From contig NW_022145611.1 of the NCBI RefSeq assembly GCF_000002235.5, forward strand, positions 6,255,945 to 6,319,944: 64,000 bases of DNA, written 5' to 3'. The position numbers and the translations under genes were made by a program. The notes under the pieces are model-generated. The model did no database searches. It had not been told where the DNA came from and worked only from the letters and a program-made list of their open reading frames with translations. The DNA comes from Strongylocentrotus purpuratus. Taxonomy: Eukaryota; Echinodermata; Echinoidea; Camarodonta; Strongylocentrotidae. Shown here piece after piece: positions 1 through 12,240 of this stretch; within the stretch, counting starts at the first letter, position 1, and each line of letters begins with the position of its first letter.

Positions 1-89
1 TGCATGGTAAGGGATTGGTTGGAAGATGATGGTTTGAAAAGAGTTGCATTTTGGATTTAGTTCCTTCCCTCATCTCATTTATTCATTCC

Positions 90-103
90 CCCCCCCCCCT
101 CTA

Positions 104-136
<33 letters not shown>

Positions 137-241
137 TTCTCTTGCTCTCGCTCTCTTGCTCTCTCTCTCTCTCTCTGTTTTTGTCTCTGTCCTTGGTTTT
201 TCATTTTGTGTTTCTGTCTGACTGCCTCTCTGTCTCTTTGT

Positions 242-272
<31 letters not shown>

Positions 273-285
273 GAGTACTATTTAC
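90..285. repeat. (CT)n/(TCTC)n microsatellite
   Basis: Nearly pure pyrimidine on the + strand, preceded by a run of ten or more C. The open frame across it (about 44-274) is a low-complexity Ser/Leu string and is not a gene. Confidence 0.9.
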
Positions 286-549
286 TCCACCTCCTCTATT
301 TGACGCTCACAGTCTATCTGCTGCCCTCTCTTGTCCCTCTCTTATCTCTTGTTCCCCCTCCCAATACCATGCCCCTTTCTTTCCCGTCTGTTCATTATAA
401 CCATATCTATCTATTATTGTCCTGTCCTTTATACTGAATTATTCTCATCTGTGCAATATTGTGCACCTTCGTACAGATCAAGTTACCCCTGAATCATTGC
501 ATTCAAATATACCCCTTAGGGTGAAGTTATAGCTCTGTGTATGTGTACG

Positions 550-745
550 ATAGGCATTAATCTTCATTTGCCACACTCGACCCAGGTGAGGTAAATGGGT
601 ACCTGGCAGGAATTAATTCCTTGAAATGCTGGAGCGCTGTAATGGCTGTTAGGCTTAAGCTGGGGTAATAATTAGTGCGCCTCGAAATAGAATTTCTAGA
701 TAGACAGCGCTAAAGAAATACCTATGATTATTATTAATTATTACG
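550..745 (+). repeat. SINE tail fragment (3' body, ATT-rich end)
   Basis: Contains the motif series GGCATTAATCTTCATTTGCC, then CACCCAGGTG-like, a TGGGTACCTGG box, TTCCTTGAAATGCT and a GCGCT box, ending in an ATT-rich tail. The same ordered motifs recur at about 38370-38468, 40325-40518, 60355-60500 and 61575-61790. Two of those copies begin with a tRNA-like head, so this is the body and tail of a tRNA-derived SINE family lacking its head. Confidence 0.7.
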
Positions 746-1454
746 ATGCCTAGGATTTTTTTTTAAAAACCCATGAACACAAAGAGAGGTCACTTCTGTG
801 ATAAGGTTCAAACTAGCAGCTTGATACTGCTCTAATGGTTACCAAGATACAATGAGCTATTCTTAGGGTGTGGAATGAAATATTCATGCTTCATTAGGCC
901 AGCTGTTTTAAATGTAAATTCATTTGTTGTTGTTCCCGTTGCATGTAACTTTGGCTGTGCTTAATGTTGTCATTATTTGTGCATAAATGCATGATCAAGA
1001 CTTACTGCTAAATGTTTATATACAAGTGTTATAATCATGGTGTATACATGTACCTAGTATTGTCTTATACAGTTGTTGTCTCATGCGATGCATTAAGAAA
1101 AGAAATAATACAGCATTTGTAATTGTTGATAGAACTGGAATCGAAGCAGAAATGTGAAGGGAGGCTCTAATAATGAACTTGAAGATCAGAAATGGTGGAA
1201 ACAAAAATATTGACAAATTCAGAATGAAAATTGAATTAAATGTACCAACCATTTAAATATATCAACCATTTAAATGTATATACATCTGTCTACCAAGTAT
1301 ACTTGCACTTGTTTTTGTATCTTGTAAAGCTCTACACATATTGACGTGCTTGACTGCAATGTTCAGTGTGATTATCAGTTGAATGTCAAATGTAATAAAC
1401 AAGAATAATTTTGCAGTCAAATTGTCATCAAGCATTTAATGTAAATACATCTGA

Positions 1455-1730
1455 GGAATGTTTCACAAAGACTAAGATCAACTTTGAGTGGGACTTAACT
1501 ATGGCAGGCCGTTCATGCCACTGTTTGCTCCCACCATTATGATCTTTGGATAATATTTATTCCTTCAATAATGAATTATCAAAAAATGTAAATTCAGTAG
1601 ATTTGTGGCCGTGATTTGTACGTCCCTTGAGTGACCAATGCCAGTAAATGGTGAGAGCAAACAGTGACATGAGCAGCCTGTCATAGTGAAGTCGAACTTA
1701 AATTTGATCTTAGTCTTTGTGAAACACTCC
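1455..1730. mobile_element. Foldback MITE
   Basis: The left arm (about 1455-1535) and the right arm (about 1650-1730) are imperfect reverse complements over roughly 75 bp. Both ends read GTTTCACAAAGACTAAGATC (the right end in reverse complement). The ends resemble those of the element at 57794-57915 inside the WDR27 gene. No transposase is present, so it is non-autonomous. Confidence 0.75.
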
Positions 1731-1892
1731 CCAGGTCCCAGCTTCTCACGACCGGTTAAATGCAATAAGTTCTTGTAGCTTACATCCATTATGGTAACTT
1801 GGTATTGATAGCCATATTCATGAATGTAACTGAAATACTTTATGGTCAAATCGCTAAGAGACGTTCTGATGTTGCTTCATCCCATATCACTC

Positions 1893-1921
1893 CTTTGACC
1901 TCTGACCTTTGACCTTCGTAG
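1893..1921 (-). other. Triple AGGTCA direct repeat forming the splice-acceptor pyrimidine tract
   Basis: On the - strand three AGGTCA half-sites are spaced by one base (DR1 spacing). On the + strand the same bases form the TGACCT-rich pyrimidine tract that ends at the AG (1920-1921) of the first recognised exon. DR1 is the known binding arrangement for RXR/HNF4/COUP-TF-type nuclear receptors. Any regulatory role here is inference. Confidence 0.45.
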
Positions 1922-2050
1922 GAGATGGCAGACAGACAGGTCTATCGGCCAGTTCAGACGACCTGACCTCCGAGGTGTTTCCCCTCCCAGACACGAACAA
2001 CTCCGGCCTCGATTGGGACAATCTGGTGAAAGCCGCCAAGGAATATCATG
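1922..2050 (+). CDS. SIPA1L-like exon A (phase 1 in, phase 1 out)
   Basis: Acceptor AG at 1920-1921 and donor GTACAC at 2051. The frame starts with two bases of a split codon and runs through LSASSDDLTSEVFPLPDTN to a segment ending DWDNLVKAAKEYH. It is 129 nt and phase-symmetric, so skipping it would keep frame. It is GC-richer than its flanks. The overlapping - strand open frame (1877-2176) is a shadow. Confidence 0.75.
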
Positions 2051-5000
2051 GTACACAATTTCATTTTGTGCAACCATCATTATAGAAGCCTGCATCATGA
2101 TCATCTCTTGTTTTTGCTTGGTTTTCATTTGTTGTTTTATCATGAACCCCACCATCCCAATTATCGCTTTCACCAAAAAGTGTGTTTCCTTTTAAAACCT
2201 GTGTCTAAAATCATCATTCATGTATTCCTGCTTGCTTTCTTTTTTTTTTCATTTACTAAAGGAGATCCTCTATGTATTCCAACACAACTAGTTTAGTTGA
2301 ATTCATAGTTTATTATCTCCATGGAGATTCTGTTTGCAGCCCAAATAATTGCTCATTATCAAATGCAATATTGATCGTGCAATAATAGCTTCCTGCAACT
2401 GAGTGAAGCTCTCTTTCAAATGCCTGAATAATACTGTAATAGCAAAATACCACAAGATGAGAAACAGAGAAGGACCATTAATTGCACCTAAATTGCTTGC
2501 TTGCCTCGCTTTTCTGCAGATCTTAATGCCAAAGCTCCTATATTATTTTTATGCTGAGCATTACAGGATTCCCAGCATATTCTTTAAAGTAGAATTCGTG
2601 TTTTTACGTTCATTCCCCCCCTTTTTTTTTTGGTGTGTGTTTTATATTCATTTCATATTCATTCTTTAGACCCAAGTTGTTCTGAATTGGTTGTATATTA
2701 ATCATTTTAACCTTTCCATCCACATACATTTATCTTATTTATTAATATAGTTTGTCTTCGCATGTTGGCATCTTCACATATACATACTTTATCTTTTAGT
2801 TTCGATTTTCCTTGAATTTTCTTATTCATTGTACATTTTTATTTTTTTCAGGTTAGGCGGTGTTTGGTTCCTAATATATCTTTTTTTTTTTTTATTCAGT
2901 CCTTACAAGAAATTTATTTCTTGTTCTCAATATGATGGACCATAACATGTACATGAGAGTGTTCAAATAATTCTTTCCTTTATTGCGTATTTTACATTTC
3001 ATCGCTTGTTTTTCAAATGCATGCTTTCCTTCTTAACTTCTTAACTTCATTCTGCCTGCATCCCCAAGCATTGTAGCTGAAGAACTATTATATATTCATT
3101 TCATTCATGTTTACAATCTGCAGGTATTTTGTTTATGCATTTGTAAAATCAACATTGTCATTCCCATGTATTACCCATGGGCAATTCCACGGTAACGGAA
3201 GGACACTCAGACAAGATTTTTGAACTTCAGGTTCATACTAAAAGAACTGTTTTATTAGTATAAGATGTGAAACAGTACAGATATAATACCTATATAAGTG
3301 CCTTTAATTCTCCCCAAAAAAATTGTCATTATAGTTAAGTAGTTTAAGAATGTGCATATTAATTATCTCGGTAACGGAAGGACATAAAAATGGACATGGT
3401 TTTTCCAGTTAATTAGTGTTTATCCAAACTTTGTGAAGTTGATGAAGCTTTCCACTTGACTGAAACACATTTTGTTCCCCATAGTTTAATACATACTAAT
3501 AAAACATTTCTTTTAGTATGAACCTGAAGTTCAAAAATCTTGTCTGAGTGTCCTTCCGTTACCGTGGAATTGCCCCCATGCCTTTCATCAATAATTATCA
3601 TTTGGTGATGAAATATTCAATTAACCTTTAGCAATTTTTTTACTTCAGAGATATCTGTATTCTCAATCTTTAACAATGTTTGTAATTAGTTAGATAAGGA
3701 CTTCTCATGGCATATGTGAAATGAAGCTGTTGGATTTTGTACATATACATATTTATGATATTTGCATCTTTATTGTTCAAAATTTTACATGTTGCATGAT
3801 AATATTTATGGAATAACATGTGCAATGCCAGAACAAACATTGCATAGTTGTATCCTAACTGCAAAAATGGAATGTCTTAAGTGGGAAAGACTTATGTGGG
3901 AAATGTCTTATGTGGGAAAGACTTTAGTGGGAAGATTTATATCCACATGCTAGAGCAGTGACCAGTAGTCTTTGATATTTAGATTTATGTGAAATATGAT
4001 TCCATTTTGGGAAATGCTGTATGTTTTTTGTCATGGAGAAAGTATTCAAAATGTGTGTAAATAAATCTGTTTGTGTTTTTGCACTGACTGCATTGGGTTC
4101 TATACAGTTTTCATAATCACGTACGAAAAGGAGGCACCAAACGGGGCATGGGCGAATCGTGTCATACATGTAGATATGTGGTGGCTGCACATTTGCATCC
4201 GATTATGAGAAAAGGGGAGAATGTATGCTGTGCAACCTTTCTCTGTTGTTTCTATTTATATATATATGCCAGTGTATACTAACGCATGTTCCACTTGTTT
4301 GTCCCCCTTTTCACCCCTCACGTCTAAACACACAGTGCCTGGTGAGTATGATTCAATGTAGCTGTAACAGCAGCTGTTCATACGTGTAAAATTAGTTTGA
4401 TGTGCCTTGCGTGTTGTTCTCACTCTATCTCCTTGGCGATTTCTTTTCATTCTTGTCTTTATGTGATGGCATTTCCTATTCCACCACCTCATTTTTCAAA
4501 CATATGTAGTTTGTCTCTCGTATTGGTTATTTCCAATGTATAATCACAATTTTACATCCTGTTTCTCTATGTGAGCAATCAATTAAATTCTTCAAGGGGA
4601 AGGGGAGAGGGGGGTACACTCTTAATAAAATGGTGGTTCTTTAACTTCTTTTGTGATAAATTTATATATCAATAAACCTAAATGAATAATGAACCTTCTG
4701 GTTTTTGAAAGATTTTCATCAAAAGAAAGGAAATTTAAAACAATTCTTCAACCTGCAGGATCACCCTCTTTTTGTAGATATAACCATTCAAGAATTTGTC
4801 GAAACTTTTGGATATTGCAAACATCCTTTGCTAACAGTGTTTGTATGTACACACACCATATATGGGTTTCTGTGTGGGTCTATGGCTGTCAGATCTTTTA
4901 AAATAGTGCTTTCTTTTCTTTGCAATGTGTGGTGTGTATTCAATGTAAAGTTATGTTGGCTATCATGGTGAAGTAGTAATGGTTGTCATGTTTTTCTGCT

Positions 5001-8000
5001 TTCTAGCTAGACTTCCTATTTCTATTTCTTAATTTTCCCTTTCTGTTAGAGAATCACTTTTAGCGTAGATGTATCATACATGTATATGTGGCTTTTGCTC
5101 TGTATCTGTCATGCAATCAATTTTAAATCGCTGCCTTTGTCAATTTTGTGCATTTTCTTGATCTAAACCTTTTTTTTCCATTTTGCATTTTTTATTTGAT
5201 ATCTACTTCTTCTTTAAAAATTGAAAGAAAAGATGCAACGGTTCACACTTTTGACTGCTCTTTAAGTTCCATAAAATATAAACACTTCTTCGATCATACT
5301 GTTGCCTGTACTATTCATTTGAAAATGAAATTGGTTTGAAAATGAAATTGGTTAGAAAAAATCATATTGTTCTGTGCCTTGCTGAAGCCTGTTATCAGGT
5401 CTAGTGGTCAAGCTTTTCAAATCTCCAGAAATGTTTTAACACACTGCTTTAAACAATTTTAATAGACAATGTACATACAAAATGTGTTATGAAGATGTAC
5501 AGTTCAAAATTGTTTTATGTATTTTTCTAAAAATTTACTAAGGTATATTTCTAAAAATGTACTACGGTATGTATCTTTCTGAAAGTGTACTATGTATATT
5601 TCTAAGAATGTACTACAGTATGTATATTTCTAAGAATGTACTACAGTATGTATATTTCTAAAAATGTACTTTGTATATTGCTAAAAATGTACTATGTATA
5701 TTTCTAAAAATGTACTATGTATATTGCTAAAAATGTACTATGTATATTTCTAAAAATGTACTATGTATATTGCTAAAAATGTACTATGTATATTTCTAGA
5801 AATGTACTATGTATATTTCTATAAATGTACTATGTATATTTCTAAAAATGTACTACAGTGTATGTATATTTCTATAAATGTACTATGTATATTTATAGAA
5901 ATGTACTATGTATATTTCTATAAATGTTCTATGTATATTTTTATAATGTACTATGTATATTTCTAGAAATGTGTATCTTCTGGCCATGCACCATTAGAGT
6001 CACACTGCTGGACTCATGAGGATACAGTTAGACAGTTCCTACATGGGCATGAATTTCTTGATAGACCTATCATTTTTATGTATAAAACTTACGCATGCAG
6101 AATTTGTGGTGAGATTTTCTATAAAGAGGTGATATTACTACCTGTCATAGATTGTGAGTAAATTTGGAGTGCCTCAAGCTATCGTTATCTTCATCTTCAT
6201 CTGTTTTTCAACCCTTTACCAACGTGTATTTAGCCAGTGAATCATTTATTATGAGAACCTCTCCTATTTAGCTGGCCATGAGTCACCCAGTGAAAATGAG
6301 AAAAAAACAGAAAAACAGAATGAAGGGAAAAGATGAATGTAAGCAGTGACGTGTTGTCACAAGGTACTTTGTCAGGGAAATTATTAAGTTATTGGAATGT
6401 CCCTTGAATAATAAAAAAACAGAAAGGGGTAAAAGAAAAAACCCAGGAAAGCACCCCCCCCCCCCCCTCCCCTTAAAAAGGGTGCATGGGTGTCGAGCAA
6501 TTAGATTACATATTGGCTTCATTTCGACATTGACTTCATTTTGACATTGACAGGTCTGTAGCATTTTCTCTCTGTTTGTAATGCTCATATTGGATTGGAA
6601 ACATATCCTATCTTTATTTAATGTTCTACAAGTCCATTATTTTAGTCACAGATTTGGTTCAACACTCAAAATACTGTGATTACTATAAACTCTGTTGTCA
6701 TCATACTCGTTCTCCAGTATACATGTACAAAATCAAAATTATTGGGGAAAAAGTTATCCACACTATGCAGGTCTGCTAAATGTCTTTAAAATTGAAAAGG
6801 AAAAGAAAAGAAGAAAGAAGGAAGAAAGAGAGAAAGAAAAAAGAAGAAGTGAGAAAGAAAAAAAGAAGAAAAAAAAACACAGCCTACTAATTAAAATTTC
6901 AGACATTAGCACTACTACATGTAGTTTTCTGCACTTTATAATAAAACCCTGGTGTGTCTTAGCCGAACAACTGACAGGATACAAAACAAATGAATGAAAA
7001 TTTCTCATGACAGCCATTACTTCGCCTACATTCCTACTCTTACAGTAGAACTAGTTTTCTAGGCTAACTTTATAGTCATACTCTTGCCCGGTCCTCTCCT
7101 ACCACAAAATAAACACATTACTCCTCCAAGGTACTTCAATTAGCTTTATACAAATCTGATTTAATCTTGCAAGCCAGAGGAAAGGTTCCTCTATACCAAG
7201 GTCTCCCATTACTTGATAGAGTTGCTGAAAGCTAAGAATAAGGGCAGGTCTAACCTGATCAAAAAACTTTACAGGGGTGATAGTCATAAGGTATGTTTTC
7301 ATCAGCTCGAGATTGCCAAATAGCCCGCTATTTCTGATTTGGGAAATAATCCCGAAGTTACAAATCGCATCTTCATCAACTCGGGACTCGACCTCGGAAC
7401 TCTAAACCCGAGCTCGATATATTTTGCTCGGCATTCGCGCATAGTGCGAGTCTTCGGGATGGTGAAGACGCTCCGGATAAATAGAGGGATATTTTGCAAA
7501 CTAGCCCAAGATATCTTGGGATGATTATCTCGACAAAATATCCTGCTAATTGTAACTTCGGGCTGATGAAGACGAAAATTAACGGGATAATTTGCGATCG
7601 GGAAAGTTCAAATAGCGGGATATTTGGCAATCTTGAGCTGATTAAGACAGGCCTATAGTGGGCAGTTGTGCAGGGGTGATAACTTGAAATGATTATGTTT
7701 TTTTATGGTGAGTTATGGACTGATTTGCAAGAAGGATTGGGGTACACTTATTGGTGGAATGCCCAGCCTAAATTTGTTAAACCCCATTTCATGAGTACCT
7801 CATTTAATTATATACAGAGTTCATGAAGATGTAACATGTAGTATTGGATTGGATGTGTTGTATGGACTACTGGCAAATGTTTTATACTCTATCCGTTACT
7901 TTTGGAAGGGATAGGATTGCTTCTTATACAAAATTCAACCTTCTTTGCATTTAACATTTTTTTGGAAGTGATGTAGATTTTCTTGTTTTGTGAAACCCAA

Positions 8001-11000
8001 TTTGTCTCATGAACTAAAATTATTTTTGTAATATGTTCACTTAAAATTATTTGCAAGTAAACTTTTCTACTATCTTTTATTTTGGTAGTCTTGTTTTTCT
8101 CACCAGTTACTAAAATATGGACATGGTACCTGTCAAATTTTTATCCACAAAAGTGGATTGAATGCTTCCTCTAACTCAATCTCTTTTCTGTCGTTAAAAT
8201 AAAAAATAAAAGAAGAAGAAGAAGGAAAACATAAAAACATGACACAAGCCAGATCCCTTTTCCTTGAAGTTTGTGACATCACAATCTGACATACACGACA
8301 AACCTTGAGAGCTATGTATGGATCATCACATGATCCGCCAGCCTTGTCGATTGTAGAACCTTGGTAGAAAGTATTCCTCTCCTTATGGATGCATCTATTT
8401 GATCTTTAAAGATCATACTGTTGATATTCAGGCATGCTTTCAATGTCAAACTGGGACGTGACGTTGTCTTTGAGTCATGCAAGAACAGTGGTTATGGGAA
8501 AAGAAACCACTCCACAAAGGATGTAAGATTTGATCAAGTATAGCTTTTTGTGGGAAATGTTGTAATAAATATTGTAATTGATGATTGTGGTGGCAACAAG
8601 GAATTTGGGGGAATAGCAATGATCAATCAATATATTTTCTTTTTGGGGGAGGGGGGGGGGGGGGCTTGAGAGATTCAGTATCTTGTAGGATCTACAGCTA
8701 ATTTTATGATACATTTCACCCTAATTGTTAATACTTAGATTATCTTACTGTATTGCAGAAAAAAAGTATAATTCAAAACATTTTCCTATGTTAATTGTTT
8801 ACAAAATGTGAATAGTATCAATCCTTTTTTGCCTTTTATTTAAGTGAGTTACACCTCTTTCAATATTCTCTAATCTCAAAGATATAATACTATTCAAAGT
8901 TCCATTAAGTTCCAATTTACAACACGTACTTGCATTTTCCTGCCTTTGAGTTTGATCAGATATGGGTAACTAAGATCAGTTTCAGTCGTGAAATTCCCTG
9001 AAGAGCAATTGTTTCTGACTGCTTTTGTTCAACTCCAGTCTTATTTATAGTATCTATGATAGCAAGAGGAAGAGAAAAAAAAATTGAAGCTGTGTGTTGA
9101 TTCCAACAACAAACATTGCAAAGCTAGTGTGTGAGTTTCTTGCTGACTGTGTTCTCGGCGAACAAGCTAGTGGACATCCCCAGTGTTTTGTAACTCTTAA
9201 AAAAGCTGAAGACGCATGGTCACAAGACATGTCCTAAACAAAGATCTCTAAGGCGGGGCCTTCTTGCAATTTCATGAACATGGCAGATAGAGGATTGGTT
9301 GTAAAAAAAGGATATTAGTGGTGAAATCATGAGATGATGAGAAAAGGATACATGAATGGAGAGAAGGGGTGGATTTGACGCTACTACCCAGTGTTGTTAA
9401 TTTCTGGGTAATCTGCATTATTTAAAGGTATTCACTTTTTTGAAACATTAACAAATTGCAGGAAAGGAGTATTGGGATACAATGAAGCACAAATATATGA
9501 TTGTGAGAGTAATACGGTATTCCTTTAGCTTTAATATTGTCCTTTATTCAATTAAAAAAAAATTAAAAAATGAGAATTAATTTTCCTGTGTTTATATACT
9601 AACTACACAAACTTTCAAATATTATATTTTTTCACATTTTCACATAAGTTGATGAACTCATCATTTACACCCAAGACTATTTCAGATAAATACTTAAACG
9701 AAAAATATGATGTGAATCTCTCTCCCCCCCCCCCCCCCCCCTCTATTCCCCATGAAAAAACAGTGGCTCTTCAACCTGGATGATTGAATTTGACCTATGG
9801 AACGCTCGTCAGTTGAATCCCTACAGGACTGGCAACGGGATAGGAACCTATACTGCACCTTTGTATCGCATTTGACAATGAAACACAGAGGGCTGTTAGT
9901 TAAAGTGCAAGTCCCCGTGGCTCAAGATGGGAGGTCTAGACAAAGACCTGTCGCGAGGGGCACTTATCACGAGCTCACACCTCAACAAGGGGGAAGAGGG
10001 GCTAAACAATAATGACGGGATATTGGCTGTCGGTTAAACACCAGGATATGAGATTTGGGAGGTGCAACCTGTAGGCTATCGATTGCAAAACACCTTTGAG
10101 CTCTCTGTATGCCATCTGTGGTATTCAGTGTAGTGCATCAGAAAAGTGCTGTGTCATTTTTATGTAACAATCAAGCCTGTCTCAGCTCAGCACCTTGAGC
10201 ACTCTGTATGTCATCTGTGGAGTTCTGTGTAGTGCATCAGAAAAGTGCTGTGTCATTTTTATGTAACAATCAAGCCTGTCTCAGCTCAGCACCTTGAGCA
10301 CTGCGTATTTCATCTGTGGTGTTCTGTGTAGTGCATCAGAAAAGTGCTGTGTCATTTTTATGTAACAATCGAGCCTGTCTCAGCTCAGCACCTTGAGCAC
10401 TGCATATGCCACCTGTGGTGTTCTGTGTAGTGCATCGGAAAAGTGCTATGTCATGTTGATGTAAACAATGAAGTTGCCTGTTTGTAAAGGTATAATTTCT
10501 TGTTTCATATGATCTGTGCCTTGTGCCCACTTGTAGGAATTTTGCTGGAGTGGATGTCGGTCTGGTCTTTGTATACAGGTTCAAAGCATGATGTATCATT
10601 GATATTGGGGGCTATTTCAGCAGCTGTAGGAGCAAAGTTGTCCGGAACACCTAAGCATTAAAGGGATTAGACCCTCCTGCATGGTCACCTACAGGTGGTT
10701 GGCTCATCAAATCGTCCCTATTTTCACGAAGTGACGGTAGTGAGGAAAATCGTAACGCAAAGTGAATGCAATTTTTATTCACTACCGTCACTTCGTGAAA
10801 ACAGGGACGAAGTCAGCTCTCAATTAACATAAGAAAAAGAGGATCATGGGGACCAATGGTCACCGATTAGGCATTGTTTGCTATATAGAGGGCGCAAGTA
10901 GCTACAAGTAGTGCAGTGGGGCTTTTAGATTGCTGCTCAAATGCAATCAATGGATGTTGAATGAGCTTACGGAATGAATATAGCAGTTGAAAGAGGGGAG

Positions 11001-12204
11001 GGGGATTAGCATGCATAATCATTTGGTGGTGGTGGTGGGGGGGGGGGGGGTAGTGGTTGTCATGCATTTCAATTTAAATGATTTTATTTCTCATGCAAAA
11101 CATAATACAATGAATAAGTATATTACACAAAATATACTATGAAACAACAAATATAATAGAAATAGCATGAGAAAAGAGGAACCAACTAGAAGTAGAGCTT
11201 GTTTAAGTATTAGTTCCTCAGATGCTGTTTTACAACATATCTTGAACAAAGTAATCTTTAAAAATCAATAAATTAAAATTAGAACTCAAATCCTCAAGAA
11301 GTCGAGGTAAAGGCCGACTATAATGAAGGAATGTTGACAGCTTGTTGAACACAATGGGGGATGGCACAGGGGAGGGGGCATTGGTAAGACCTGGGGGCCT
11401 TTAAAAAATGCCCCTCAAGATGAAACGGTTGACCATAATGAAGGGAAATAGACGGTAAGAGGACATCAGGAAGTGCGACTCAAGAAGGACCATTAATAGA
11501 GGTGTCTTCGATGTCCCACCTCTCTGTGTTTATATATATCTCCAAAACACTCCTATAGTATTATGGGCTGCGTGGCACAGTTTAATTAATTGAGGATGTC
11601 TTACTTAACAGTAGATTAAGTTAAAACAGTTCAACAGGTTTGTGACCTTTGAGTCATATCTTGTAGTCAAGATGTAAAGTGGAATGATTCATTTTGTGAC
11701 CCCTTTTAAAACTTGTCTCCTATTAGTTGGTTGAAATATATCGGGTGTTTATTATGAACAATTTGGTAGCAGTAGGCTAGTCACTTTGCTTCAACACTCT
11801 TAATCAGATACAAATATAGTGAATTTATGTGAACAGACAACATTTTTATGTTGTTTTTTTATTTAGAAAATTTTCAAAATTTTCCAAAATTGATGCTCTA
11901 TGGGGCTTTTGGATAAAGCAAAATCTCTTGGTTTATTTTTAATTTTTTAAATTCTGAAAAAAAGTATCAAACATTTAAACACAAATACACGCCATACAGT
12001 ATAATAAACAAGTACATTGCCTAAGTTAAAAACATTTATCTACATGTATAATACTGAACTATCAAATCGGAAATCTACAGTCGATATGATATAACAGACC
12101 TGCCAACCAGTACGATTTAGTCGTATTTAGTACGATTTTTAGAAGCAAATACGACAGTACAATTTTCCTTAATAAAATACGTTTTTCAAAAAACAAAAAA
12201 AAAT

Positions 12205-12240
<36 letters not shown>

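Larger units (their letters stand above)
1..1921. other. Intron (left edge) of the SIPA1L-like gene
   Basis: No exon is recognised before the acceptor at 1920-1921. The stretch holds a CT-rich microsatellite (about 100-285), a SINE tail (550-745) and a foldback element (1455-1730). The rest is AT-rich DNA in which I see nothing further. It is presumably intronic, because the first recognised exon is entered in phase 1 and so needs an upstream exon outside the window. Confidence 0.5.

Noticed and set aside
5763..5966. Repeat-protein-like frame (MYIAKNVLCIF repeats)
   Set aside because: Frame through a 23-bp minisatellite.
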